Below are positions 15,399-22,965 of a stretch of 28,381 nt of DNA, one piece after another. The position numbers and the translations under genes were made by a program. The first letter of the stretch is position 1; the number at the start of each line of letters is the position of its first letter. The stretch spans positions 1 through 28,381 of the forward strand of contig CALHZX010000046.1 in NCBI GenBank assembly GCA_938040725.1. The letters run 5' to 3'. The notes under the pieces were generated by a model that was not told the DNA's origin, searched no databases, and saw nothing but the letters and a program-made list of their open reading frames with translations. This stretch comes from an uncultured Actinomyces sp. Lineage in GTDB: Bacteria > Actinomycetota > Actinomycetes > Actinomycetales > Actinomycetaceae.

Positions 15399-16990
15399 CA
15401 CAGCTCCTCAAGGGTCTTCGTCTGACGGAAGCCAAGCCACGCAATCACGCCCACGACAACGAAGATGACGATGGACATGGCCGAGGCGAGGCCGTAGTTC
15501 GGGGATCCGGAGTCGATGGCGATCTTGTAGACCATCGAGATCAGGATGTCGGACTCACCGACGGGCACCGACAGGCCCGGGTAGTTCGGCCCGCCACCCG
15601 TCAGCATGTAGATGAGCGAGAAGTTGTTGAAGTTGAACGCGAACGAGGCGATCAGCAGCGGCACGGTCGACTGCAGCACCAGCGGCAGCTTGATGGACCA
15701 CACGGTGCGCAGGCCGGAGGCGCCGTCAATCTTCGCGGCCTCTTCAATGTCGCCCGGCAGGGACTGCAGGGCACCGAGGCAGACGAGGAACATGTAGGGG
15801 AAGCCCAGCCACAGGTTCACGCCGAGAATCGAAAGCTTGGCGAGCAGGCCGTTATCGAGCCACGGAACGTGGGCGCCGCCAAGGAAGACCTGGTTGATGA
15901 AGCCGAAGTCCGTGTTGAGCATGCCCTTCCACACCAGGGTGGCCAGGAAGGCCGGGAAGGCGTAGGGCAGGATCATGAGGGACTGGTAGACCTTGCGGCC
16001 CTTGATGCGCTTGTCGGAGAAGACGAGGGCCAGGATGAGGCCGAGCGCGAAGGTGGAGAGCACCGATGCAGCGGCGAACACGAAGGACCACACGAGCGCC
16101 TTGAGGAAGGGGCCGCCCAGGTCATTGCTGGTCACCATGTTCTTGTAGTTGCTAAAGCCGACGAAGACGCGCCAGCCGGGGGTGAGCTCGTTGCCCACGG
16201 AATCAACGAAGACACCGGCCTTGTTATCGGCCGTGTACACGGTTCCGGTAGCAGTGTCGGTGAGGGTATCGGCCTGGGCGTCGTAGGCGTAGGTCGACTT
16301 GGCCAGGTAGGCGGTCGCACCATCGTCGGTCTTGTAGTACCCATCGTTCGGGTCGGAGGAAACGGGAACGGTCAGCCCGGCGACGTCGGTCTGGCGATTG
16401 AGGATGTCCGCAACCTTGAGGACCTTGTAGCCCTGGACGTCGGAGATCATGCCGGCGGAGACAGTGCCCTGAACATCACGCAGAGGGGTGTCGGGGTTGC
16501 CTTCCTTGAGAGCGCCGGTGGTCGGATCTGCGATGACGAGGCCGAGGCCGGAGCCATCCTCAACGACCGCGGCGGTGACGTTGACCGCACCGGGGGCGCG
16601 CTGCTCGGAGGCTTTCAGGATGGCGGAGATCGCGTCTTCCTTGGTCGAGTTGTGGCCCTGGCCGTAGTTCGTGAAGGACACGTAACCCGTGTATCCCATG
16701 ACGAACACCTGGTAGATGAGCAGGAACACCATGCCGGGAACCAGGTACTTCGCGGGGATCATCCGCTTGGAGAAGTAAATCCAGTTCACGACAATGAGCA
16801 GCGCGGCGAGAACACCGAGGACGATCCAGGACTTCACCATGTAGGCGGTGAAGACTCCGTAGAGTCCCAGGGCGTCAATCAGCATCATCAGGATGAGCTT
16901 CACGAAGAAACCACGCTTGGTCACATCATTTGCATGAGAGGTCTTGGGCCCCTCTTTTTTCTTTTCCGTAGCCTTCACTGGCTCAGACAT
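15398..16990 (-). CDS. malF: Maltose-type ABC importer, inner-membrane permease MalF
   Basis: This is the 530-residue larger permease subunit. It has N-terminal membrane segments (about 28-104), then a long extracytoplasmic region (about 106-275, including the TNYGQGHNSTKEDAISAIL stretch) equivalent to the P2 loop of E. coli MalF that contacts the binding protein. Further membrane segments follow, with the EAA loop EEAAKIDGASGLRTVWSIKLPL. I chose the ATG at 16990 because GGAGGA lies just upstream; the frame is open to 17113, but that part falls in hairpin-rich intergenic DNA. It is coupled to malG. No malK lies nearby, so an ATPase encoded elsewhere (MsiK-like in actinobacteria) is needed. 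Confidence 0.93.
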   Translation of the reverse strand: MSEPVKATEKKKEGPKTSHANDVTKRGFFVKLILMMLIDALGLYGVFTAYMVKSWIVLGVLAALLIVVNWIYFSKRMIPAKYLVPGMVFLLIYQVFVMGYTGYVSFTNYGQGHNSTKEDAISAILKASEQRAPGAVNVTAAVVEDGSGLGLVIADPTTGALKEGNPDTPLRDVQGTVSAGMISDVQGYKVLKVADILNRQTDVAGLTVPVSSDPNDGYYKTDDGATAYLAKSTYAYDAQADTLTDTATGTVYTADNKAGVFVDSVGNELTPGWRVFVGFSNYKNMVTSNDLGGPFLKALVWSFVFAAASVLSTFALGLILALVFSDKRIKGRKVYQSLMILPYAFPAFLATLVWKGMLNTDFGFINQVFLGGAHVPWLDNGLLAKLSILGVNLWLGFPYMFLVCLGALQSLPGDIEEAAKIDGASGLRTVWSIKLPLVLQSTVPLLIASFAFNFNNFSLIYMLTGGGPNYPGLSVPVGESDILISMVYKIAIDSGSPNYGLASAMSIVIFVVVGVIAWLGFRQTKTLEEL

Positions 16991-17051
16991 CGTGTCCTCC
17001 ACACGTGCGCGTTCGCGCGTCATTGCGACTTGGTTCTGCCCCCGACTGGCG

Positions 17052-17149
17052 GCAGCAGGTGGCACCGGTGGTGCCGCGCGCCGCTCAGCGGCGCTGCTAT
17101 CAGAGGGCCTCACACCCGCCCGCCGCGTGGGAGGCGGTCGGGTGTGAGG
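17052..17149 (-). repeat. Three strong hairpins in the malE-malF gap
   Basis: Between malE and malF are GGCACC-GGT-GGTGCC (17061-17075), GCGCCGC-TCA-GCGGCGC (17078-17094), and a longer stem with arms CCTCACACCCG (17108-17118) and CGGGTGTGAGG (17139-17149), extended inwards by CCGCC/GGCGG. In known mal operons structured RNA in this position leaves a stable malE message and lets only part of transcription continue into the permease genes. That role is inferred here. Confidence 0.6.
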
Positions 17150-17207
17150 CGATGCTCACCGGAGGCGAGCGCGTTGCGCGCGGGCGGCTAGCGCCCGGCG
17201 CTCACGA

Positions 17208-18434
17208 TCACTTGGAGGCGATCGCGTTGTTGATGTTCGTGATCATCGTCGCCCAGCCGTCGGCAGGAGCCTCGGCGCCGCTCACGATGTTGGCCTCGGT
17301 CTGGCCCCAGAAGTTCCACACGGAACCCATTGCGGGGATCGCGGGAGCGAGGGCACCGGACTCGGCAACCTTCGAGAAGTCCTTGATGTCCTGATCGTCC
17401 GAAGCCTGCGCAACGGAGGGCATCGCGGAGGCGCGACCGCCGAGCTTCTGCATCTGGGTCTGAGCCTCGGGGGTGGCCAGGTAGTTGAAGAACTGCTTGG
17501 CGGCAACCGGGTTGGCGGACTTGGCGCTCTGGTAGAACATCTGGACGCCAACGAAGGGCTGGGCGGCCTGCGAGCCAGCCGAGGGGATCGGCATGACGGA
17601 CACGTCCATGCCAGCCTCACGGAAGGCGGCGACGTTCCACGGGCCGGTCACCGTGTAGGCAGCCTTGCCATCGAGGAAGGCCTGCTTGGCAATATCGGCG
17701 GTGATGGACGGGGAGAGCACACCCGCGTCGCCCTGAGCCTTCAGCCAGTTGGCGAAATCGCTGCCGCCGGAGCCGCCCATGGCCAGCTCGGAGGTGTACT
17801 CGCCGTCAGCGTTCGTGTTGAAAACAGGGGCTCCGAAGGAGGTCTGGAAGCCGTAGAAGTGGTAGGGATCGCCCTTGTCGCCCATCTGGATAATGAAGGG
17901 GTACTCAACGCCGGTGGTCTTACCGGAGGCGATCATGTCGTCGTAGGTCTTGGGCTCATCCTTGGTGAGCGCGTTGTTACGCACCAGGGCGACGGACTCG
18001 ATGGCGTAGGGAACGCCGTAGGTCTGGCCGTTGTAGGTCACGCCCTTGACGGCGACGTCGGCAAACTGGGACTTGGCCTCGCCCAGGTCGACGGGGGCGA
18101 CGACGCCGTTAGAGACGAGCGCGCCGAGCTTGTCATGGGCCATGACGATCAGGTCGGGGCCGTTGCCGGTGGGAACCTGAGTGGTGAACTCGGTGTCCAT
18201 GTCCGACTCGGACTTCTGGACGACATCCACCTTCACGCCGGTCTTGGCGGTGAAGTCCTCGGCGATGGTCTCAACCTGCGTGAAGCGGGTGTCATCCGCC
18301 CAGATGGTCAGCGTTGCCACCGCATCGCCGCTGTTGCCAGAGGACGACGAGGAAGAGGGGGTCGTTCCGTTGTTGCAGGCGGCCAGGGCGGTAACCGCCG
18401 CGAAGACGCCGAGTGCTGCGATGCCACGTCGCAT
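17208..18434 (-). CDS. malE: Maltose-type sugar-binding lipoprotein MalE
   Basis: This 408-residue extracytoplasmic solute-binding protein captures the sugar for MalFG. It has a lipoprotein signal (MRRGIAALGVFAAVTALAAC, lipidated at Cys20), followed by a Ser-rich linker and the mature domain beginning ATLTIWADDTRF. Family features include IAEDFTAKTGVKV, GPDLIVMAHDKLGAL, YGVPYAIESVALVRN and the late GPWNVAAFREAG. The length matches MalE. The ATG at 18434 is preceded by AGGAGT. It is the first gene of malE-malF-malG, transcribed from a promoter shared with the divergent LacI-type regulator, and the hairpins downstream probably raise its level relative to malF/malG. Confidence 0.93.
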   Translation of the reverse strand: MRRGIAALGVFAAVTALAACNNGTTPSSSSSSGNSGDAVATLTIWADDTRFTQVETIAEDFTAKTGVKVDVVQKSESDMDTEFTTQVPTGNGPDLIVMAHDKLGALVSNGVVAPVDLGEAKSQFADVAVKGVTYNGQTYGVPYAIESVALVRNNALTKDEPKTYDDMIASGKTTGVEYPFIIQMGDKGDPYHFYGFQTSFGAPVFNTNADGEYTSELAMGGSGGSDFANWLKAQGDAGVLSPSITADIAKQAFLDGKAAYTVTGPWNVAAFREAGMDVSVMPIPSAGSQAAQPFVGVQMFYQSAKSANPVAAKQFFNYLATPEAQTQMQKLGGRASAMPSVAQASDDQDIKDFSKVAESGALAPAIPAMGSVWNFWGQTEANIVSGAEAPADGWATMITNINNAIASK

Positions 18435-18493
18435 TATTACTCCTGTGTTGGTCAGGTGGTCGCCTCCATCAGCGACCCGCTACAAGGTTCACT

Positions 18494-18523
18494 GTAATAC
18501 CCTCGATTTTGTTTCTGCAACAA
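18494..18523 (-). promoter_or_regulatory. Predicted malE promoter
   Basis: On the minus strand TTGTTG (18523-18518) and TATTAC (18499-18494) are 18 bases apart and lie about 60 bases upstream of the malE start. The -35 hexamer overlaps the palindrome at 18520-18536, so a regulator bound there would compete with RNA polymerase. The surrounding 18490-18560 is AT-rich compared with the genes. Confidence 0.5.
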
Positions 18524-18536
18524 TTTTCGCAATTGT
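18520..18536. promoter_or_regulatory. Candidate LacI-family operator between malE and the regulator gene
   Basis: ACAATT (18520-18525) and AATTGT (18531-18536) form a perfect inverted repeat around TTCGC. It lies between the divergent start codons, overlaps the malE -35, and is 16 bases upstream of a TTTATA (18552-18557) that may be the -10 of the regulator gene. LacI-type proteins often control such divergent promoters. Confidence 0.5.
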
Positions 18537-18599
18537 GTGCAAGCTGTTACATTTATAGGGAAACAGCCGCGCACGAAGACCCAAAGGAGCGTTGATTCG

Positions 18600-19616
18600 A
18601 TGACGAAAAATCGCACGAGCATGGCCGACATCGCCATGCACGCGGGCGTCTCAACTGCAACTGTTTCACGGGTTTTCAACGGCGTCGGACAGGTCTCCGA
18701 AGACACTCGCCGCAGGGTCCTCACCGCGATTGACGAGCTGGGATACGACCGCCCGGCTGCCGAGCGCACACCAAGTACGCCCACGATCGGCGTCATCGTG
18801 CCCGAGCTCACGAATCCAATCTTTGCATCCTTCGCACACCACCTCCAGGAGGAGATTTCGCGCGCGGGCGGCATCGCCCTCATCCGTTCGCAGACACCGG
18901 GAGCGACGTCTGAGTTCGATCACCTCTCCTCGCTCATCGAACACCGTGTGAACGGACTCATTTTCGTCTCAGGCCGACACGCAGATCTACTTGCAGACCT
19001 CGCGCCGTACCACGACGCCGCCGCACGCGAGATCCCCTTTGTGACGATCAATGGCGCCCGCCCGGAGGTCCCGGCACCCGACTTTTCCACAGGGGACGCG
19101 CTCGGCATCCGCGCGGCGGTCGCGCACCTGCACGAACTGGGACATACGCGCATCGCTCTCCTGACGGGGCGCACGCACATCGTCCCGGCCCTGCGCAAGG
19201 CCGAGGCCTTTACCCAGGTCATGGGCGAGCTCATCGGCGACCACTCCCCCATCATCGAAGAAACTTTCTACACGTACGAGGCCGCGGCCGCCCACACGCA
19301 CGCACTCCTCGAGCGCGGCGCCACTGCGATCATCACCGGCTCTGACCTGCAGGCCCTCGGCGCGATCCGCACGATTACCTCACTCGGCCTATCGGTTCCG
19401 GGCGACATCTCGGTGATCGGCTTCGATGATTCATTCCTCATGGGCCACCTGGATCCGGCACTGACAACGATCCACCAGCCCGTCCCATCGATCGTCTCAT
19501 CGGCGGTGCGCAGCCTCTTCGAAGCCCTACATACGCCCGACTACGTGCCCACGCACGCCGACTACGTGTTCTCGCCCGATTTGATCGTGCGAGCATCGAC
19601 CGGACGCGCGCACTAG
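18600..19616 (+). CDS. LacI-family transcriptional regulator, probable regulator of malEFG
   Basis: This 338-residue protein has the LacI layout: an N-terminal helix-turn-helix (SMADIAMHAGVSTATVSRVFN, with hinge VSEDTRRRVLTAIDELGYDRP) and a periplasmic-binding-like effector domain from about residue 62 (IGVIVPELTNPIFASFAHHLQ). It ends with ISVIGFDDSFLMGHLDPALTTIHQP, typical of sugar-responsive repressors. I took the ATG at 18600 because it follows AAAGGAG and begins the conserved helix-turn-helix. It is divergent from malE, sharing 165 bases that contain the palindrome at 18520-18536, which suggests that it senses the imported sugar or a derivative. No terminator is visible before znuA. Confidence 0.92.
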   Translation: MTKNRTSMADIAMHAGVSTATVSRVFNGVGQVSEDTRRRVLTAIDELGYDRPAAERTPSTPTIGVIVPELTNPIFASFAHHLQEEISRAGGIALIRSQTPGATSEFDHLSSLIEHRVNGLIFVSGRHADLLADLAPYHDAAAREIPFVTINGARPEVPAPDFSTGDALGIRAAVAHLHELGHTRIALLTGRTHIVPALRKAEAFTQVMGELIGDHSPIIEETFYTYEAAAAHTHALLERGATAIITGSDLQALGAIRTITSLGLSVPGDISVIGFDDSFLMGHLDPALTTIHQPVPSIVSSAVRSLFEALHTPDYVPTHADYVFSPDLIVRASTGRAH

Positions 19617-19649
19617 CACTCGCAACGGGGTCCGATCTCCAAGAATGAC

Positions 19650-19686
19650 TTGACAAAGATTCTCAATTGCAAAGAGAATGATTCTC
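19650..19686 (+). promoter_or_regulatory. znu operon promoter with Zur-box-like palindromes
   Basis: A consensus -35 TTGACA (19650-19655) is followed after 18 bases by GAGAAT (19674-19679), a plausible -10. This hexamer is also the left half of the palindrome GAGAAT-G-ATTCTC (19674-19686), which resembles Fur/Zur boxes. A third half-site, ATTCTC (19659-19664), forms a second inverted repeat with it. Zinc-loaded Zur bound here would block transcription of znuA-znuC-znuB-zur. Confidence 0.7.
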
Positions 19687-20682
19687 ATGTCGAAGAGAAT
19701 CATCGCTGCCGCCTGTGCGGCCGCCACTGCGCTCGCCCTGTCCGCCTGCACCTCCACAGCCTCGTCTTCTGGTAGCACCTCTAAGGACGAGACCCTGACC
19801 GTCATGGCCTCCTTCTACCCCCTGAAGTACCTGGCCGAGAAGATCGGCGGCGAGCACGTCTCCGTCACCTCGCTGACCCCGGACGGCGCCGAGCCCCACG
19901 ACCTTGAGCTCTCCCCCAAGATGGTCGACTCCCTGTCCTCCGCGGACGCGGTCGTCTACCTCGCAGGCTTCCAGAGCGCGGTCGACGAGGCGATCGAGCA
20001 GCAGGCCCCCAAGACCGTCATCGACGTCTCCTCCGCTGCTGAGCTGGTTGAGGCCGGCACCGACGCGAATCACCCCGCCGAAGAAGAGGAAGAGGGCACC
20101 GACGAGGCCCAGTCCGGCGAGGCGGAAGGCCACGACCACGAGGGCCATGAGCACCACCACGACATGAGCGCGGACCCGCACTTCTGGCTGGATCCCGTGC
20201 GCATGGCGAAGGCCGCGACGCTGGTGGGCGACAAGCTCGCCGAGGCCGACTCCGTCCACGCTGACACCTACAAGGCCAACGCGAAGGCTTTGTCTGAAGA
20301 ACTGACCACACTGGGCAATACCCTCGTCTCCAAGACCTCGACCTGCAAGGTCAAGACCTTCGTGACCGCCCACACCGCTTTCGGCTACCTCGCGGATCGT
20401 ACGGGCCTGACCCAGGTGGGCATCTCCGGCCTCGACCCCGAGTCCTCCCCCTCCCCCGCGCGCCTGGCCGAGATCGCCCAGATAGCAAAGGACCAGGGAG
20501 TGACCACGATCTTCACCGAGGCCCTCATCGACCCCAAGGTCGCCCAGACCCTGGCCGACGACCTCGGCATCACGACAGCCGTCCTAGATCCGATTGAGTC
20601 CCAGACCGATGCATCCAAGGACTACGCCGCAACGATGAACTCCAACATTGATGCTCTGACGAAAGCTCTTGACTGCCAGTGA
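19687..20682 (+). CDS. znuA: Zinc-binding lipoprotein ZnuA
   Basis: This is the extracytoplasmic substrate-binding protein of a zinc ABC importer (cluster A-I), 331 residues long. It has a lipoprotein signal with Cys21 (ALALSAC). The likely metal ligands are His71 (EPHDLEL), His165 (ADPHFWLDP) and His229 (VTAHTAFGYLA), with an acidic residue in FTEALIDPK near 277-284. Between the first two lies an acidic and His-rich mobile loop (about 127-160, with GHDHEGHEHHHD), a hallmark of ZnuA that sets it apart from manganese-binding relatives. I chose the ATG at 19687. An in-frame ATG at 19678 has no room for a ribosome site and lies inside the Zur-type palindrome. It overlaps znuC by four bases. Confidence 0.95.
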   Translation: MSKRIIAAACAAATALALSACTSTASSSGSTSKDETLTVMASFYPLKYLAEKIGGEHVSVTSLTPDGAEPHDLELSPKMVDSLSSADAVVYLAGFQSAVDEAIEQQAPKTVIDVSSAAELVEAGTDANHPAEEEEEGTDEAQSGEAEGHDHEGHEHHHDMSADPHFWLDPVRMAKAATLVGDKLAEADSVHADTYKANAKALSEELTTLGNTLVSKTSTCKVKTFVTAHTAFGYLADRTGLTQVGISGLDPESSPSPARLAEIAQIAKDQGVTTIFTEALIDPKVAQTLADDLGITTAVLDPIESQTDASKDYAATMNSNIDALTKALDCQ

Positions 20683-21503
20683 CAACGACTTTCACTCCCA
20701 CGACGGCGGGAGCCTCCCACGCGGAGGCGACCGCCGTCGTGCGTCTCGATAATCTGCACGTGGCCTGGGATACAGATCTGATCCTGCACGGAATCTCACT
20801 GCGCATTCCCGCAGGCCAGACCGTGGCACTCACGGGTTCGAACGGCTCAGGCAAGTCCACGACCCTCAAGGCGCTGCTCGGCACCGCGCCCATTACCAGC
20901 GGCGACGCCCGACTCTTCGGCCACTCGGTCACCACCCGTCGCCGCGTCCCCTGGAACAGGATCGGCTACGTGCCCCAGCGCATCTCCTCGGGCGGCGCGA
21001 TCAGCGCCAACGCGATCGAGGTCGTTCGCTCCGGCTTGCTCGGGCCTCGGCGCCTGTGGGCGCTTCCGGGCGACACCGCGAAGGCGATGGCCGCCCTCGA
21101 ACGCGTCGGCATGGCTCACCGCGCCCACTCCCCCCTCAATATTCTTTCGGGCGGACAGGCACAGCGCGTCCTCATCGCCCGCGCCCTCGTTCGCCGTCCC
21201 GAGCTGCTCATCATGGATGAGCCAATGGCCGGAATTGACGCGGCCTCGCGCGCACGCCTGGCACAGATCGTCGCTGAGGCCAAGGCGGAGGGAACGACGA
21301 TCCTCATCGTCCTGCACGAGCTCGGCGAGCTCGGCCCCCTCCTCGACCGAGAGCTGCACATCAGCGCGGGTCACGTCTCCTACGACGGTCCACCCCACAT
21401 CGAGGACGACCATGAACAACACCACGGTGGCGGCGACCACTGCCACCCTGCCATCGAACCCGGGGCCGCGCCGGCCGACCACGGCCTCGTGAGTGGAATC
21501 TAG
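20679..21503 (+). CDS. znuC: Zinc importer ATPase ZnuC
   Basis: This is the 274-residue ATP-binding subunit of the zinc importer. Walker A is GSNGSGKS (53-60), the Q-loop is Gln100 (GYVPQRIS), the signature is LSGGQ (156-160), Walker B is LLIMDE (176-181), and the switch histidine is His213 (VLHEL). The start is a GTG that overlaps the znuA stop in GTGA. After the ATPase core the protein carries a C-terminal tail with many histidines (residues about 240-268: His240, 245, 248, 249, 254, 256, 268, plus Cys255). Such a tail could bind zinc in the cytoplasm. Its order between znuA and znuB fits the usual operon. Confidence 0.94.
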   Translation: MTTTFTPTTAGASHAEATAVVRLDNLHVAWDTDLILHGISLRIPAGQTVALTGSNGSGKSTTLKALLGTAPITSGDARLFGHSVTTRRRVPWNRIGYVPQRISSGGAISANAIEVVRSGLLGPRRLWALPGDTAKAMAALERVGMAHRAHSPLNILSGGQAQRVLIARALVRRPELLIMDEPMAGIDAASRARLAQIVAEAKAEGTTILIVLHELGELGPLLDRELHISAGHVSYDGPPHIEDDHEQHHGGGDHCHPAIEPGAAPADHGLVSGI

Positions 21504-21516
21504 ACGGGAGCGACGC

Positions 21517-22443
21517 ATGATTGACGCACTGACGACACTCCTGTCCTCACCGATGATGCAGCGATCACTGCTGGCTGCCCTCATCGTGGGCCTCACCGCC
21601 CCAATCATCGGCACGTATCTCGTGCACCGCAGGCTCGCGATGCTCGGAGACGGCATCGGACACATCTCTCTGACCGGCGTTGCGCTCGGCTGGCTGGTCG
21701 GCACGTTCGCAAATGTGAGCCCGGCCGACTCGTGGGCAATCCCGGGTGCGGTGATCATCTCACTGCTCGGCGCGATCACGATTGAGCTGGTGCGCCAGAG
21801 TGGCCGTACGTCCGGGGACACGGCCCTGGCCATGCTTTTCTACGGCGGCATCGCCGGCGGTGTCCTGCTGATCAGCCTGGCTGGTGGCACTTCCGCGCAG
21901 CTCAATTCCTATCTTTTCGGGTCAATCTCGACCGTGCGATGGAGCGACATCACGCTCATCACGATCCTCGGGATCGCGATCATGGCCCTCGGCGTGGGAT
22001 TGGCTCCCGCACTCTTCTCGGTCACCAACGACGAGGACTTCGCGCGCTCGACAGGTCTACCCGTGCGCACGCTGTCCCTCCTGATCGCGGTTCTGTCGGC
22101 ACTGACCGTCGCCGTTGCGATGCGCGTCGTCGGATCGCTGCTCGTCAGCGCCCTCATGGTCATCCCCGTCGCCATCGCACAGCTGGGCGCGCGTTCATTC
22201 CGCTCAACGATGGGCATAGCGATGGCTCTGGGCGTCATCATTTGCACGTCGGGCCTCTCCCTGACCTACTTCGTCGACCTCTCCCCCGGCGCAACGATTG
22301 TTGTGGGAGCCATCGTTTCGTACGCGATTGCTTTCGGGATCAGGGCTATTGTGGATCGTGTCCGCAGGGTGCGCAGGATCCGCACGGCACGTGGCCACAA
22401 CCAGCACCCTGAGCACGAACAGACCGCTCACGCAGACGCATGA
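21517..22443 (+). CDS. znuB: Zinc importer membrane permease ZnuB
   Basis: This is a 308-residue permease of the ABC-3 family, the membrane subunit of the zinc importer. It has about eight hydrophobic helices, a start MIDALTTLLSSPMMQRSLLAA, and family motifs RRLAMLGDGIGHISLTGVALG (an RxxxxxxDxxSHxxLxGVA-like segment), LFGSISTV and LLVSALMVIPVAIAQ. The ATG at 21517 follows GGGAG and is 13 bases after the znuC stop; an in-frame GTG at 21493 inside znuC is less likely. The C-terminus is a basic, His-containing tail (RTARGHNQHPEHEQTAHADA). It is followed after 16 bases by zur. Confidence 0.94.
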   Translation: MIDALTTLLSSPMMQRSLLAALIVGLTAPIIGTYLVHRRLAMLGDGIGHISLTGVALGWLVGTFANVSPADSWAIPGAVIISLLGAITIELVRQSGRTSGDTALAMLFYGGIAGGVLLISLAGGTSAQLNSYLFGSISTVRWSDITLITILGIAIMALGVGLAPALFSVTNDEDFARSTGLPVRTLSLLIAVLSALTVAVAMRVVGSLLVSALMVIPVAIAQLGARSFRSTMGIAMALGVIICTSGLSLTYFVDLSPGATIVVGAIVSYAIAFGIRAIVDRVRRVRRIRTARGHNQHPEHEQTAHADA

Positions 22444-22459
22444 CGACGGAGGGAACACC

Positions 22460-22849
22460 ATGCAGCGCATGACGAAGCAGCGTCAAGCAGTCCTCGACGA
22501 GCTCACGCGCGTCAGCGACTTCCGCAGCGCCCAACAGATCTTCGAAGACCTGCACGGTCAGGGGCAGCGCGTGGGGCTGGCGACCGTCTACCGCTCGCTC
22601 CAGAGCCTCGCGGAGGAGGGACAGGTTGACACGCTGCGCTCCTCCGACGGCGAGGCCCTCTACCGCTCGTGTACGACGCACCATCATCATCACCACCTGG
22701 TGTGCCGCAAATGCGGTTTCACCGAGGAGATCGAGCAGTCGCAGATCGAGTCGTGGGTGGAGTCCGTCGCAACCGTGCACGGGTTCAGCGACGTTGAGCA
22801 CTCGTTGGAACTGTTTGGCGTGTGCAGCTCCTGCCGCGCCGAGAGCTAA
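22460..22849 (+). CDS. zur: Fur-family zinc regulator Zur
   Basis: This 129-residue repressor belongs to the Fur superfamily. It has an N-terminal winged helix (MTKQRQAVLDEL, then RVGLATVYRSLQSLAEEGQVD). The metal-binding dimerisation half includes the histidine run 74-79 followed by LVCRKCG (Cys82, Cys85) and the second zinc pair CSSC (Cys122, Cys125). The four cysteines form the structural zinc site. Placement as the last gene of znuA-znuC-znuB makes zinc the likely signal, so Zur rather than Fur. The ATG at 22460 follows GGAGGG; a longer frame upstream overlaps znuB. Zur is thus probably self-controlled through the palindrome at 19674-19686. Confidence 0.93.
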   Translation: MQRMTKQRQAVLDELTRVSDFRSAQQIFEDLHGQGQRVGLATVYRSLQSLAEEGQVDTLRSSDGEALYRSCTTHHHHHHLVCRKCGFTEEIEQSQIESWVESVATVHGFSDVEHSLELFGVCSSCRAES

Positions 22850-22870
22850 CGGCGCGATACATGCACGAAG

Positions 22871-22905
22871 AGGCCTGGGAGGCGGATACACTCCCGGGCC
22901 TTTTC
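22871..22905 (+). terminator. Rho-independent terminator of the znu-zur operon
   Basis: AGGCCTGGGAG (22871-22881) pairs with CTCCCGGGCCT (22891-22901) with one T-G wobble, across a nine-base loop, and is followed directly by a T-run (TTTTCT). It lies 21 bases after the zur stop codon. Confidence 0.85.
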
Positions 22906-22965
22906 TCCACCCCGCCTCACAGGTTAGGATAGGCTTCGTTTGCTGAGCCTCACTCTGGGAGCGTC

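Noticed and set aside
15386..17191. A 601-codon plus-strand frame opposite malF
   Set aside because: It consists of an Asp/Gly/His/Val-rich pattern that is antisense to membrane-helix codons.
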